Assembly (NCBI GenBank): GCA_004557405.1
Contig: SFDZ01000008.1
Coordinates: forward strand, 22,134 to 86,133
Direction: 5' to 3'
DNA length: 64,000 nt
Source: Bacteroidales bacterium
GTDB taxonomy: Bacteria > Bacteroidota > Bacteroidia > Bacteroidales > Paludibacteraceae
Made by a program: the position numbers and the translations under genes. The notes beneath the pieces were generated by a model that did no database searches, was not told where the DNA came from, and saw only the letters and a program-made list of their open reading frames with translations. Positions 9,150-17,029 of the stretch are shown piece by piece. Each line of letters starts with the position of its first letter. Within the stretch, counting starts at the first letter, position 1.

Positions 9150-11888
9150 ATGGCACGATTAAGACAGGTTATTATAAAATTGAACATCGGACTGGCGAGG
9201 GCGGTCGAGTTTTTGAATAGCAAGGGCGGCAATTTCGATGATGACAATCCCAATGCAAAATTGACGAGCGAGCAGGAACAGATGCTGCTGCGCGAATTCG
9301 GTACCGACGAAATGATCAAACAAGAATCGGACCGGTTGATGCAGGAGCGTATCGAAAAAGAACGCGAGAAAGAAGAAGTCAAACAAGATAAAGCGGAAGA
9401 ACCCAAACCGGTCGAAGAGATTGTTATCAGCGTTGAACTCCCGCACTTGAAGCCTGTGGCGACAATCGATTTGGATGCTGTTGGTAAACCGGCCGTCAAA
9501 ACCGAAGAGAAACCTGTCGCACCGGTAGAAACACCTAAACCGGCACCGCAGCCCGAGCAGGAAAAGCCGGTCGAGGCACCTGCTGAACCGCGCCGTGAAG
9601 CGCAGCCCGACGAGGTGTTTACCTATCGCAAGGTGGAATTTGAAAATAACCTGAAGATGGTGGGCAAAATTGATTTGAACGCCATCAACGATGCTACGCG
9701 CCCGACCAAAAAATCGAAAGATGCCAAACGTAAAGACCGCGTCGAAAAACCAACGGCCAAGGCGACGGCGCCATCGGCTCCGGCCAAAAAAGAAGAGATA
9801 TTCCGTACGGATATCCCGCAACTCGACGGCCCGCACACTGTCGGCAAAATTGCTTTGACCGACGAGCCCGGATCGCGCAAAAAACGTAAACGCATCGGCA
9901 AAAACGAACGTGTCGATATAAATAAAGTGTCGGGCGGTGTGCGCGACAAGAAAAATAAACGCTCGATACATGTGGCGAACGTCAGCGAGGAAGATGTCGC
10001 TTTGCAGATAAAGGAAACGCTGGCGCGCCTGACCGAAAATAAACGCAGCAACAAAAAAGCCGCCGACTATCGTAAAAACAAACGCGAAGCCGTGGCGCAA
10101 CGTCAGCAGGAGCAAGCCGCCGCCGAACGCCGCGCCGAAGGCATACTGAAATTGACCGAATTTGTAACAGCCAACGATTTGGCTACGATGATGAATGTGC
10201 CTGTAACACAGGTAATTCAGACTTGTTTCAACTTGGGATTGTTCGTCTCGATAAACCAACGTTTGGACGCCGAAACCATCAATATTGTAGCCGATGAATT
10301 TGGCTTCAAGACCGAATTCGTCAGTGCCGATGTAGCGCATGCCATCGAGGAAGATGCTGATCGTCCCGAGGATTTGCAACCGCGTTCGCCGATTGTAACG
10401 GTTATGGGACACGTCGATCATGGTAAAACATCGCTGTTGGACTATATCCGCAAATCGAATGTCATTGCCGGCGAGGCCGGTGGCATTACACAGCATATCG
10501 GCGCCTACAATGTGAAACTTGACGATGGTCGTCATATCACGTTTTTGGATACGCCGGGACACGAGGCCTTCACGGCGATGCGTGCGCGTGGTGCCAAAGT
10601 TACCGATATTGCCATTATCATTGTGGCGGCCGACGACGGTGTGATGCCGCAAACGGTCGAGGCTATCAATCATGCGTCGGCAGCAGGCGTACCGATAGTG
10701 TTTGCCATCAACAAGGTGGACAAACCGAATGCCAATCCCGATAAAATCAAAGAAGAATTGGCCAATATGAATTATATGGTCGAGGAGTGGGGCGGTAAGT
10801 ACCAATCGCAAGACATTTCGGCCAAAAAAGGTCTTGGCGTGAAAGAATTGCTCGAGAAAGTGTTGCTCGAGGCCGATTTGCTCGATTTGAAAGCCAATCC
10901 GAATCGTAAGGCGTCGGGGTCAGTTATCGAATCGACGTTGGACAAAGGACGTGGCTATGTGGCTACCGTGTTGGTGAGCAACGGCACGTTGCATGTGGGC
11001 GATGTGGTGCTGGCCGGTACGGCTTACGGGCGCATCAAAGCCATGTTCAACGAGCGCAATCAACGCATCAAAGAGGCCAAACCGTCCGAACCGGTTATCA
11101 TTCTTGGTTTGAACGGCGCTCCACAGGCCGGCGACAACTTTAATGTATTCGACCAAGACCACGAGGCACGCGACATTGCAGCGCGTCGCGAACAATTGGC
11201 GCGCGAACAGAGTTTGCGCACATCGAAACACCTTACGCTCGAGGAACTTGGGCGTCGTCGGGCTTTGGGCGATTTCCACGAACTGAACGTCATTGTGAAA
11301 GGCGATGTCGATGGTTCGATCGAGGCTTTGTCCGATTCGTTGATAAAACTATCGACGCCGGAGGTGCAAGTGAATGTGATTCACAAGGCTGTGGGACAGA
11401 TTTCGGAATCGGATGTGATGTTGGCTGCAGCATCGAATGCCATTATCATCGGTTTCCAAGTGCGCCCGTCGGCCGATGCACGCAAAACTGCCGAACGCGA
11501 GGAAGTCGATATTCGCTTGTACTCAATCATTTACGATGCTATCGAGGAGTTGAAAGCCGCTATGGAAGGATTGCTCTCGCCCGAAATCAAGGAAGAGATA
11601 ACGGCAACGCTCGAAATTCGCGAGACATTCAAAATCAGCAAGGTTGGCACTGTGGCCGGCTGTATGGTGAAAGAGGGCAAAATCGCACGTTCCAACAAAG
11701 TGCGCCTCATTCGCGATGGCATCGTGGTTTACACCGGCGATTTGGCTTCGCTCAAACGTATGAAAGACGACGTGAAGGAGGTGGCCAGCGGCTTTGAATG
11801 CGGCTTGAATATTGCCAATTACAACGACATCAAAGTGGGCGATATTATCGAAGGCTTTGTCGAAGTCGAAGTGAAAAAGACGCTGTAA
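9150..11888 (+). CDS. infB: Translation initiation factor IF-2
   Basis: IF-2 is the GTPase that brings initiator tRNA to the 30S subunit and promotes subunit joining. ATG 9150 (MARLRQVIIKL) is chosen because Bacteroidota IF-2 proteins begin at this point; a TTG 21 nt upstream is in frame but not needed. The 912-residue product has an N-terminal IF2_N segment, a long charged linker rich in K, E, P and A (~50-330), a second IF2_N-like segment, and the G domain with GHVDHGKTS (G1, near nt 10410), DTPGHEAF (G3) and NKVDKP (G4), followed by domains II-IV. Third gene of the rimP-nusA-infB set. Confidence 0.95.
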   Translation: MARLRQVIIKLNIGLARAVEFLNSKGGNFDDDNPNAKLTSEQEQMLLREFGTDEMIKQESDRLMQERIEKEREKEEVKQDKAEEPKPVEEIVISVELPHLKPVATIDLDAVGKPAVKTEEKPVAPVETPKPAPQPEQEKPVEAPAEPRREAQPDEVFTYRKVEFENNLKMVGKIDLNAINDATRPTKKSKDAKRKDRVEKPTAKATAPSAPAKKEEIFRTDIPQLDGPHTVGKIALTDEPGSRKKRKRIGKNERVDINKVSGGVRDKKNKRSIHVANVSEEDVALQIKETLARLTENKRSNKKAADYRKNKREAVAQRQQEQAAAERRAEGILKLTEFVTANDLATMMNVPVTQVIQTCFNLGLFVSINQRLDAETINIVADEFGFKTEFVSADVAHAIEEDADRPEDLQPRSPIVTVMGHVDHGKTSLLDYIRKSNVIAGEAGGITQHIGAYNVKLDDGRHITFLDTPGHEAFTAMRARGAKVTDIAIIIVAADDGVMPQTVEAINHASAAGVPIVFAINKVDKPNANPDKIKEELANMNYMVEEWGGKYQSQDISAKKGLGVKELLEKVLLEADLLDLKANPNRKASGSVIESTLDKGRGYVATVLVSNGTLHVGDVVLAGTAYGRIKAMFNERNQRIKEAKPSEPVIILGLNGAPQAGDNFNVFDQDHEARDIAARREQLAREQSLRTSKHLTLEELGRRRALGDFHELNVIVKGDVDGSIEALSDSLIKLSTPEVQVNVIHKAVGQISESDVMLAAASNAIIIGFQVRPSADARKTAEREEVDIRLYSIIYDAIEELKAAMEGLLSPEIKEEITATLEIRETFKISKVGTVAGCMVKEGKIARSNKVRLIRDGIVVYTGDLASLKRMKDDVKEVASGFECGLNIANYNDIKVGDIIEGFVEVEVKKTL

Positions 11889-11921
11889 ACTATTGATAGA
11901 CAGTGTATTCCTGTATTTTTC

Positions 11922-11952
11922 TTGGCACGGGTTTTCGGATTCGTGCCAATTT
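11922..11952 (+). terminator. Hairpin after infB, possible weak terminator
   Basis: TTGGCACG (11922-11929) pairs with CGTGCCAA (11942-11949) around a 12-nt loop, followed by only a short T-rich stretch. It may terminate or attenuate between infB and cvpA. Confidence 0.45.
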
Positions 11953-11973
11953 GTATAACGCTACATTGTAACT

Positions 11974-12522
11974 ATGTCGATAATTGATATTATATTGCTG
12001 ATACCGTTGGCTTATGGCCTGATTCGTGGTTTGTTTCGCGGTTTTTTCAAGGAGATTGCTTCGGTGGTCGGAATTGTGTTGGGCATGTGGGCAGCGCGGG
12101 CGTTTGCGCCGGCTTTGGCCGATTGGTTTGCTACGCTGTGCGATTATGCGCAGACGGTATTGTTGCCGGCGGCCTATCTCGTTATATTTTTGGCGGTGGC
12201 CGTAGTGCTGCGGGTGTTGGCATTCTGTTTGGAAAAACTATTCAGTTTTGCGGCATTGGGTTGGTTGAACAAATTGGCAGGCGCCGCTTTTGGCCTGCTG
12301 AAAATGTGGCTGATTTTGGGCGTGTGCGTGTTGTGCTTCGACACGATGAATGCGCATGTGCGCATGGTCGAGCAGTCCACTATCGACGAATCGGTGCTGT
12401 ATGAACCCACTAAAATGTCGATAGATAGGTGTTTACCATTCCTGCTGCCCGAAACATTGATGCAGCAAATGGACAACGCCCGGCAACAAGGTGTCAATCG
12501 TTTGCAACAATCTATTTTTTGA
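11974..12522 (+). CDS. CvpA family membrane protein
   Basis: The 182-residue protein begins MSIIDIILLIPLAYGLIRG and has about four hydrophobic segments, the layout of the CvpA/colicin V production family. In other bacteria members have been tied to colicin V export and to envelope homeostasis, but the molecular role is not settled. The glycine/arginine-rich first loop (GLIRGLFRGFFKEIA) is the family hallmark. It lies 85 nt after infB and 14 nt before the next gene, so it probably heads or continues a unit with the small membrane protein and nspC. Confidence 0.8.
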   Translation: MSIIDIILLIPLAYGLIRGLFRGFFKEIASVVGIVLGMWAARAFAPALADWFATLCDYAQTVLLPAAYLVIFLAVAVVLRVLAFCLEKLFSFAALGWLNKLAGAAFGLLKMWLILGVCVLCFDTMNAHVRMVEQSTIDESVLYEPTKMSIDRCLPFLLPETLMQQMDNARQQGVNRLQQSIF

Positions 12523-12536
12523 CGGAGAGTAAATTT

Positions 12537-13010
12537 ATGAAACACCTTTTGTGTGCTTTGTTGTTGATGATTGCGGTGGATTTGTCGGCAAGCGCCGTCA
12601 ACGATTGTTCGCGTGGCAAAGTCGATTGTCGTGGTGCTTGCGGCATGATGGTCGATGCTAATGGCGATGGTTTTTGCGACCGTGGCGGTTTGTCGCGTAC
12701 GGCCGATTATTGGGTGCTCGAAATTGCATTGGGCTTGTTGGCGTTGTATCTGGTCTCGACCATCTTGTCGGCCAAAAAAGTGTATTCCAAAAGCGTACAT
12801 CGCAAAATTTGGAACTATGCTTTGCTGATAACGTTTCTAGTATCGGGGCTGTTGGGTTTGTGGTTGGCCGTTGTTGTGCGTTATGGCATTTCTGTGTCCG
12901 ATTATCATGCGTGGCTGGTGTGGCATGTCAATGTCGGCATCGCCATGGCGCTCGTCGGTGTGATACATTGTGTTTGGCACTTGCGTTACTATTTCCCTTG
13001 CAAAAAATGA
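12537..13010 (+). CDS. Small membrane protein, probable haem-binding (DUF4405-like)
   Basis: ATG 12537 gives 157 residues with an N-terminal signal/anchor. A short exported segment follows with four cysteines and an EF-hand-like DANGDGFCD loop (residues ~27-45). Three transmembrane segments then follow, with histidines arranged as HAWLVWHVNVG and HCVWHLRYY in the last part. This His spacing resembles small DUF4405-type membrane cytochromes, in which such residues bind haem b; that assignment is inference. The stop codon overlaps the nspC start (ATGA), so the two are translationally coupled. No signature of a specific partner enzyme is present. An upstream in-frame start was rejected because it would overlap cvpA. 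Confidence 0.6.
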   Translation: MKHLLCALLLMIAVDLSASAVNDCSRGKVDCRGACGMMVDANGDGFCDRGGLSRTADYWVLEIALGLLALYLVSTILSAKKVYSKSVHRKIWNYALLITFLVSGLLGLWLAVVVRYGISVSDYHAWLVWHVNVGIAMALVGVIHCVWHLRYYFPCKK

Positions 13011-14155
13011 TGAATGAATTTGAACAATACGATTATTCGGGCGTGCCTTCGCCGTGCTATGTGCTCGAAGAGGCGCTCTTGCGTCGCAATTTGGCACTGA
13101 TAAAATCGGTGGCCGAACGTGCCGGCGTCGAAATTATTCTGGCTTTCAAGGCGTTTGCCTTGTGGCGTACATTTCCAATTTTTCGCGAATATATTCGGTG
13201 TACGACGGCGAGTTCGTTGAGCGAAGCGCGTATGGCTTACGAAAAATTCGGTACCAAGGCGCACACTTATGCGCCGGTTTACACGGAGGCCGAGTTCGAA
13301 CAAATAGCACTGTGCAGTAGTCATATCACTTTCAACTCGTTGACTCAGTATGCCAAATATGCTGCTTTGGCTGCATCGAAAGGTATCTCGTGCGGTTTGC
13401 GCATCAATCCGGAATTTTCCGATGTCGAAACCGATTTGTACAATCCGTGTGCGCCGGGATCGCGCTTGGGCGTAACGGCCGACAAGTTGGCTGCCTTGCC
13501 CGAAGGCATCGAAGGGTTGCATTTTCATACATTGTGCGAGTCGTCGTCGTTCGATTTGGAGCGGACTTTGGCGGTTGTCGAACAGCGCTTCGGACATCTT
13601 TTCCCGCAGATTAAATGGCTCAACATGGGCGGCGGACATCTGATGACGCGTGCCGACTACGACACCGAACATTTGATAGCCACTTTGCAGGCGTTTCGGC
13701 GCAAATATCCGCATCTACAACTGATACTTGAACCGGGCAGCGCATTTGCGTGGCGTACGGGCGTGCTGCTGGCTACTGTTCAAGATATTGTTGAAAATCA
13801 CGGCGTTAAGACTGCTTTGCTCGATGTGTCGTTTGCGTGCCACATGCCCGATTGTTTGGAAATGCCTTACAAACCTGCGATTGTGGGTGCTACTGATGTG
13901 CGGGAAGGCAAACCTACCTATCGTATGGGAGGCAATTCGTGCCTCAGTGGCGATTTCTGCGGATCGTGGAGTTTCGACCGCGAATTGTGCGTCGGCGACC
14001 GCATCGTGTTCGAGGATATGATTCACTACACAACGGTGAAAACCACCATGTTCAACGGCATTTCGCATCCGAGTATTGCGTTGCGCCACACCGATGGCAC
14101 GTTGGAAATGTTGCGGCAATTTACATGTGAGGATTATTTTGACCGTATGGATTGA
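13007..14155 (+). CDS. nspC: Carboxynorspermidine decarboxylase
   Basis: NspC is a fold-III PLP decarboxylase that converts carboxyspermidine or carboxynorspermidine to spermidine or norspermidine, the last step of the alternative polyamine route common in gut Bacteroidota. The 382-residue product has the PLP-lysine segment ILAFKAFALW near residue 47, the glycine motif LNMGGGH, the LEPGSAF strand and the C-terminal Cys-Asp region typical of the family. The start at 13007 overlaps the previous stop by four bases (ATGATGA; a second ATG follows at once). The partner carboxynorspermidine dehydrogenase is not in this window. A terminator follows at 14183. Confidence 0.9.
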   Translation: MMNEFEQYDYSGVPSPCYVLEEALLRRNLALIKSVAERAGVEIILAFKAFALWRTFPIFREYIRCTTASSLSEARMAYEKFGTKAHTYAPVYTEAEFEQIALCSSHITFNSLTQYAKYAALAASKGISCGLRINPEFSDVETDLYNPCAPGSRLGVTADKLAALPEGIEGLHFHTLCESSSFDLERTLAVVEQRFGHLFPQIKWLNMGGGHLMTRADYDTEHLIATLQAFRRKYPHLQLILEPGSAFAWRTGVLLATVQDIVENHGVKTALLDVSFACHMPDCLEMPYKPAIVGATDVREGKPTYRMGGNSCLSGDFCGSWSFDRELCVGDRIVFEDMIHYTTVKTTMFNGISHPSIALRHTDGTLEMLRQFTCEDYFDRMD

Positions 14156-14182
14156 TTTTGCGTTGTGTGCAAAAATAAATAG

Positions 14183-14218
14183 GGCTGTCTCCTGACAAGG
14201 AACGACAGCCTTTTTTTT
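14183..14218. terminator. Bidirectional terminator between nspC and tRNA-Leu
   Basis: GGCTGTC (14183-14189) pairs with GACAGCC (14204-14210), then eight T. On the minus strand the hairpin is followed by a T-rich stretch as well, so it can end both nspC and the convergent tRNA-Leu transcript. Confidence 0.85.
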
Positions 14219-14221
14219 GTG

Positions 14222-14303
14222 TGCGGCATATAGGACTCGAACCTACACGTCTCTCGACACCAGATCCTAAGTCTGGCGCGGCTACCAATTACGCCAATGC
14301 CGC
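14222..14303 (-). tRNA. tRNA-Leu (anticodon TAG)
   Basis: On the minus strand an 82-nt sequence folds as a class II tRNA. The acceptor GCGGCAT pairs with ATGCCGC. The anticodon arm is CCAGA-CTTAGGA-TCTGG, giving anticodon TAG (leucine CUA codon). A long variable arm and T-arm GTAGG-TTCGAGT-CCTAT follow. The 3' CCA is not encoded. Confidence 0.95.
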
Positions 14304-14321
14304 AGAGCGATTGTTCGGCTG

Positions 14322-14353
14322 CAAAGGTACAAATTTATTCGCATATATGCAAA
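14322..14353 (-). promoter_or_regulatory. Promoter of tRNA-Leu
   Basis: On the minus strand TTTG (14353-14350), a 20-nt spacer and TACCTTTG (14329-14322) lie about 19 nt upstream of the mature tRNA 5' end. It overlaps the intergenic gap after priA. Confidence 0.8.
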
Positions 14354-14358
14354 TAAAA

Positions 14359-16788
14359 TCACACATCGATGTCGAGATTGATGCTCAATGAGCGATATTC
14401 CGGTCGTTGCAGGAGCGAACGTGCGCTGTCGTCAATCTGTTTTTTACATTGTTCGGGCGACAACCCTATTTCAAATTTCAGTAAAATATGTTTGATAAAC
14501 TGATTTCGGATACGACCGACGGGCGGATTGTCGGGGCCAAAAATGCGTTGTGTGCCAAACTGGTTGCATAGTGTGTGTGCCAAGCGTCGCGCCGCTTCGT
14601 TGAGGGTGTCGGGTGCGTGATGTTTCAGGGTTATTTGCACCAACCGATAGTATGGCGGATAGTGAAATTGTTGTCGCTCGGCCATCTCCCGATCGAAAAA
14701 TGCACGGTAGTCTCCGTTTTTAACATACTGAATGATAGGGTGTTGCGGTTGCGAAGTCTGCAACACCACCACGCCCTGTCGGTGGCAACGTCCGGAGCGA
14801 CCACTTACCTGGGTCAGCAGTTGGAATGCGCGCTCGTTGGCTCTGAAATCGGGATAATTGAGCAGATTGTCGGCGTTGAGAATGCCCACCAATCCCACAT
14901 TTCCGAAATCCAATCCTTTGGCAATCATCTGTGTGCCAACAAGAATGTCGATGTCGTGGTTGTCGAATTGTTCGATGATGCGTGCAAAGGCGTTTTTGTT
15001 GCGCACGGCATCCATGTCCATACGTCCGATGCGAGCCTGTGGAAATAGTGATGCAATTTCGTGTTCCACCTGCTCGGTGCCGAAACCGTGCATTTGTAGT
15101 GTTGGCTGTTGGCAGTTGGGACACGTTGCGGGCAGGGTTTGTGTGTAGCCGCAGTAGTGGCACGTCAGTTTGTTGAAACGTTGGTGGTAGGTCAGGCTGA
15201 CATCGCAGTGCGGACAGCGCGGAACCCAACCGCATTGTCGGCATTCGGTGTAGGGAGCAAAACCACGACGGTTCTGAAACAGAATGATTTGTGCACCATC
15301 GGTCAGGGCTTCGCTCATTTTAGCAACTAAAAAATCGGAAAAATGGCCTGTCATCTGTTTTTTGCGATACGTCTCGGTTAAATCGACCGTTATGATCGAA
15401 GGCTGTGGTATGTGTGTGTAGCGTGTGGATAGTTCTACCAATCCAAATTTGCCGTTCAAGGCGTTGCAGTAACTTTCGACTGCCGGCGTGGCGCTACCGA
15501 TGAGGGCTTTAGCGTTAAATTGCGAGGCCAGCATCAGGGCGGCGTTGCGTGCGTGGTAGCGTGGGCCGGTGTCCGATTGTTTGTACGATGCATCGTGTTC
15601 TTCGTCCACAATGACAAGCCCCAAATTGTCGAACGGCAGAAAGAGTGCTGTGCGCGTGCCGATGATGATTTTGCGCGACTCCCGAGTCAACAAGTTTTGC
15701 CATGTCTCGACCCGTTCGGCTTCAGAATATTTGGAGTGATAGACGCCGAGTGCTTCGCCAAAAATGCTTTTCAAACGCATGGTCAACTGCGTGGTGAGCG
15801 CAATTTCGGGTACCAACAAGAGCACCTGTTTCCCTTGACGTAGCACATCGTTTATCAGGTGCGTGTAGATTTCGGTTTTGCCGCTGGCGGTTACGCCATG
15901 CAGCAACACCACGTTTTTCTGTTGCCATTGTTGTCGAATGGCCTGATAGGCTGCTTGTTGTTCCGGCGTCAGGGTAACGGGTTCGGCCGATTTTGTGAAT
16001 GTTTCCAAGCGCGACACTTCTTGTGCAATTTGCCGGAAAATGCCGCGTTCGACGAGTGCCGTGCAGATGTTCGATGCGCATTGCGCATGTTGTAACAAGT
16101 CCGTTTTTTTGACGAGTCCGCCTTCGGGACTGAGTGCAAGATAGGCTTGTAGCAGTTGTTGTTGGCGTTTTGCGCGTGCCGGCACACAGCGCAACGCTTC
16201 GTCCGGTTGTGCGGCAAAGCGGCCGGCCAATTCGACAAAATACGCTGTGCGTGGCGCGTATTGTTCGTTGATTTCTTCGGTGAGTGTTACAAATCCGCGA
16301 TTCAGTAGTTTTTTGATGGCCGGAAGTGCGTTTTTCACCTCCAAAGCGTTGTTGATGGCTTGTATGGAGAGCGGTTTTTCGCTCAACAGGGTGCAAATGC
16401 GTTGTTCGTTTGCCGATAATTCACCCTCTGGTTGGGCGTCGGTCAACTCCACCATCGTCTCGCTTTCGAGTTTCAGAGCCGACGGCACGGCAATGCGGTA
16501 AATGTCGCCTAAACTCGTTCGATAGTAGGTCGCCAACCACTGCCAAAATTGCAGTTGCGCAGGTCGTACGGTGGGAGCGTCGTCGAGTTGAAACGTGATG
16601 GCTTTGATGGTGCTACAGTCGGGTGCCTGCGTATCGATGCGATACACGATGCCCGTGTAAAAACGTCGTGCGCCGAAAGGCACCACCACGCGCATACCGA
16701 CAGCGAGCGTGTGCTCCATGTTGTCGGGAATGGCATACGAGTAGGTTTGTCCTAACGGAAATGGCAGTATGACGTCGGCGTATAACAT
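14359..16788 (-). CDS. priA: Primosomal replication restart helicase PriA
   Basis: PriA recognises stalled forks and reloads the replisome. The 809-residue product has the N-terminal DNA-binding domains, an SF2 helicase core with LHGVTASGKTEIY (Walker A), DEEHDASYKQ (Walker B) and GSATPAVE. A zinc-binding insert follows with four CxxC pairs (CRQCGWVPRCPHC; CHYCGYTQTLPATCPNC). The C-terminal part includes QVSGRSGR. All eight zinc ligands are present. ATG 16788 agrees with the family start. The predicted promoter lies so close upstream that the mRNA would be nearly leaderless. Longer than E. coli PriA (732), normal for the phylum. Confidence 0.96.
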   Translation of the reverse strand: MLYADVILPFPLGQTYSYAIPDNMEHTLAVGMRVVVPFGARRFYTGIVYRIDTQAPDCSTIKAITFQLDDAPTVRPAQLQFWQWLATYYRTSLGDIYRIAVPSALKLESETMVELTDAQPEGELSANEQRICTLLSEKPLSIQAINNALEVKNALPAIKKLLNRGFVTLTEEINEQYAPRTAYFVELAGRFAAQPDEALRCVPARAKRQQQLLQAYLALSPEGGLVKKTDLLQHAQCASNICTALVERGIFRQIAQEVSRLETFTKSAEPVTLTPEQQAAYQAIRQQWQQKNVVLLHGVTASGKTEIYTHLINDVLRQGKQVLLLVPEIALTTQLTMRLKSIFGEALGVYHSKYSEAERVETWQNLLTRESRKIIIGTRTALFLPFDNLGLVIVDEEHDASYKQSDTGPRYHARNAALMLASQFNAKALIGSATPAVESYCNALNGKFGLVELSTRYTHIPQPSIITVDLTETYRKKQMTGHFSDFLVAKMSEALTDGAQIILFQNRRGFAPYTECRQCGWVPRCPHCDVSLTYHQRFNKLTCHYCGYTQTLPATCPNCQQPTLQMHGFGTEQVEHEIASLFPQARIGRMDMDAVRNKNAFARIIEQFDNHDIDILVGTQMIAKGLDFGNVGLVGILNADNLLNYPDFRANERAFQLLTQVSGRSGRCHRQGVVVLQTSQPQHPIIQYVKNGDYRAFFDREMAERQQFHYPPYYRLVQITLKHHAPDTLNEAARRLAHTLCNQFGTQRIFGPDNPPVGRIRNQFIKHILLKFEIGLSPEQCKKQIDDSARSLLQRPEYRSLSINLDIDV

Positions 16789-16796
16789 AATCTGTG

Positions 16797-16804
16797 CAAA
16801 ATTA
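16797..16804 (-). promoter_or_regulatory. Putative -7 box of priA
   Basis: TAATTTTG on the minus strand sits 8 nt from the priA ATG. No clear TTTG is found at the usual -33 distance, so support is the -7 motif alone. Confidence 0.55.
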
Positions 16805-16823
16805 CAAAAAAAATGCCGATTTA

Positions 16824-16855
16824 TTTGGTTAATTCAAAAAAAAAGTGTACCTTTG
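16824..16855 (+). promoter_or_regulatory. Promoter of tRNA-Ala
   Basis: TTTG at 16824-16827, a 20-nt A-rich spacer and TACCTTTG at 16848-16855 lie 11 nt upstream of the tRNA. It is divergent from the priA promoter. Confidence 0.85.
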
Positions 16856-16866
16856 CAGCGCAATTC

Positions 16867-16942
16867 GGGGTATTAGCTCATCTGGTAGAGCGCAACACTG
16901 GCAGTGTTGAGGTAAGCGGTTCGAGTCCGCTATACTCCACCA
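16867..16942 (+). tRNA. tRNA-Ala (anticodon GGC)
   Basis: A 76-nt cloverleaf including an encoded CCA. The acceptor GGGGTAT pairs with ATACTCC (one G-U pair). The anticodon arm is CAACA-CTGGCAG-TGTTG with anticodon GGC, and the T-arm is GCGG-TTCGAGT-CCGC. Unlike the tRNA-Leu above, CCA is encoded. Confidence 0.96.
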
Positions 16943-16967
16943 ACGCCCTTCAATAGGGCATTAGAGC

Positions 16968-17006
16968 AAAAAGCGACGACACATTTTTGTGTTGCCGCTT
17001 TTTTTG
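16968..17006. terminator. Bidirectional terminator between tRNA-Ala and the helicase gene
   Basis: A stem formed by AAAAGCGACGACACA and its near-complement GTGTTGCCGCTTTT (one mismatch) around a T-rich loop, with T-runs on both strands. It serves the convergent tRNA-Ala and DEAD-box helicase genes. Confidence 0.8.
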
Positions 17007-17029
17007 TTTTTACGGATACGCTGCTCGCT

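Noticed and set aside
12674..13006. Upstream extension of the nspC reading frame by 111 codons
   Set aside because: It overlaps the small membrane protein gene and lacks homology; family length and the ATGA overlap support the start at 13007.
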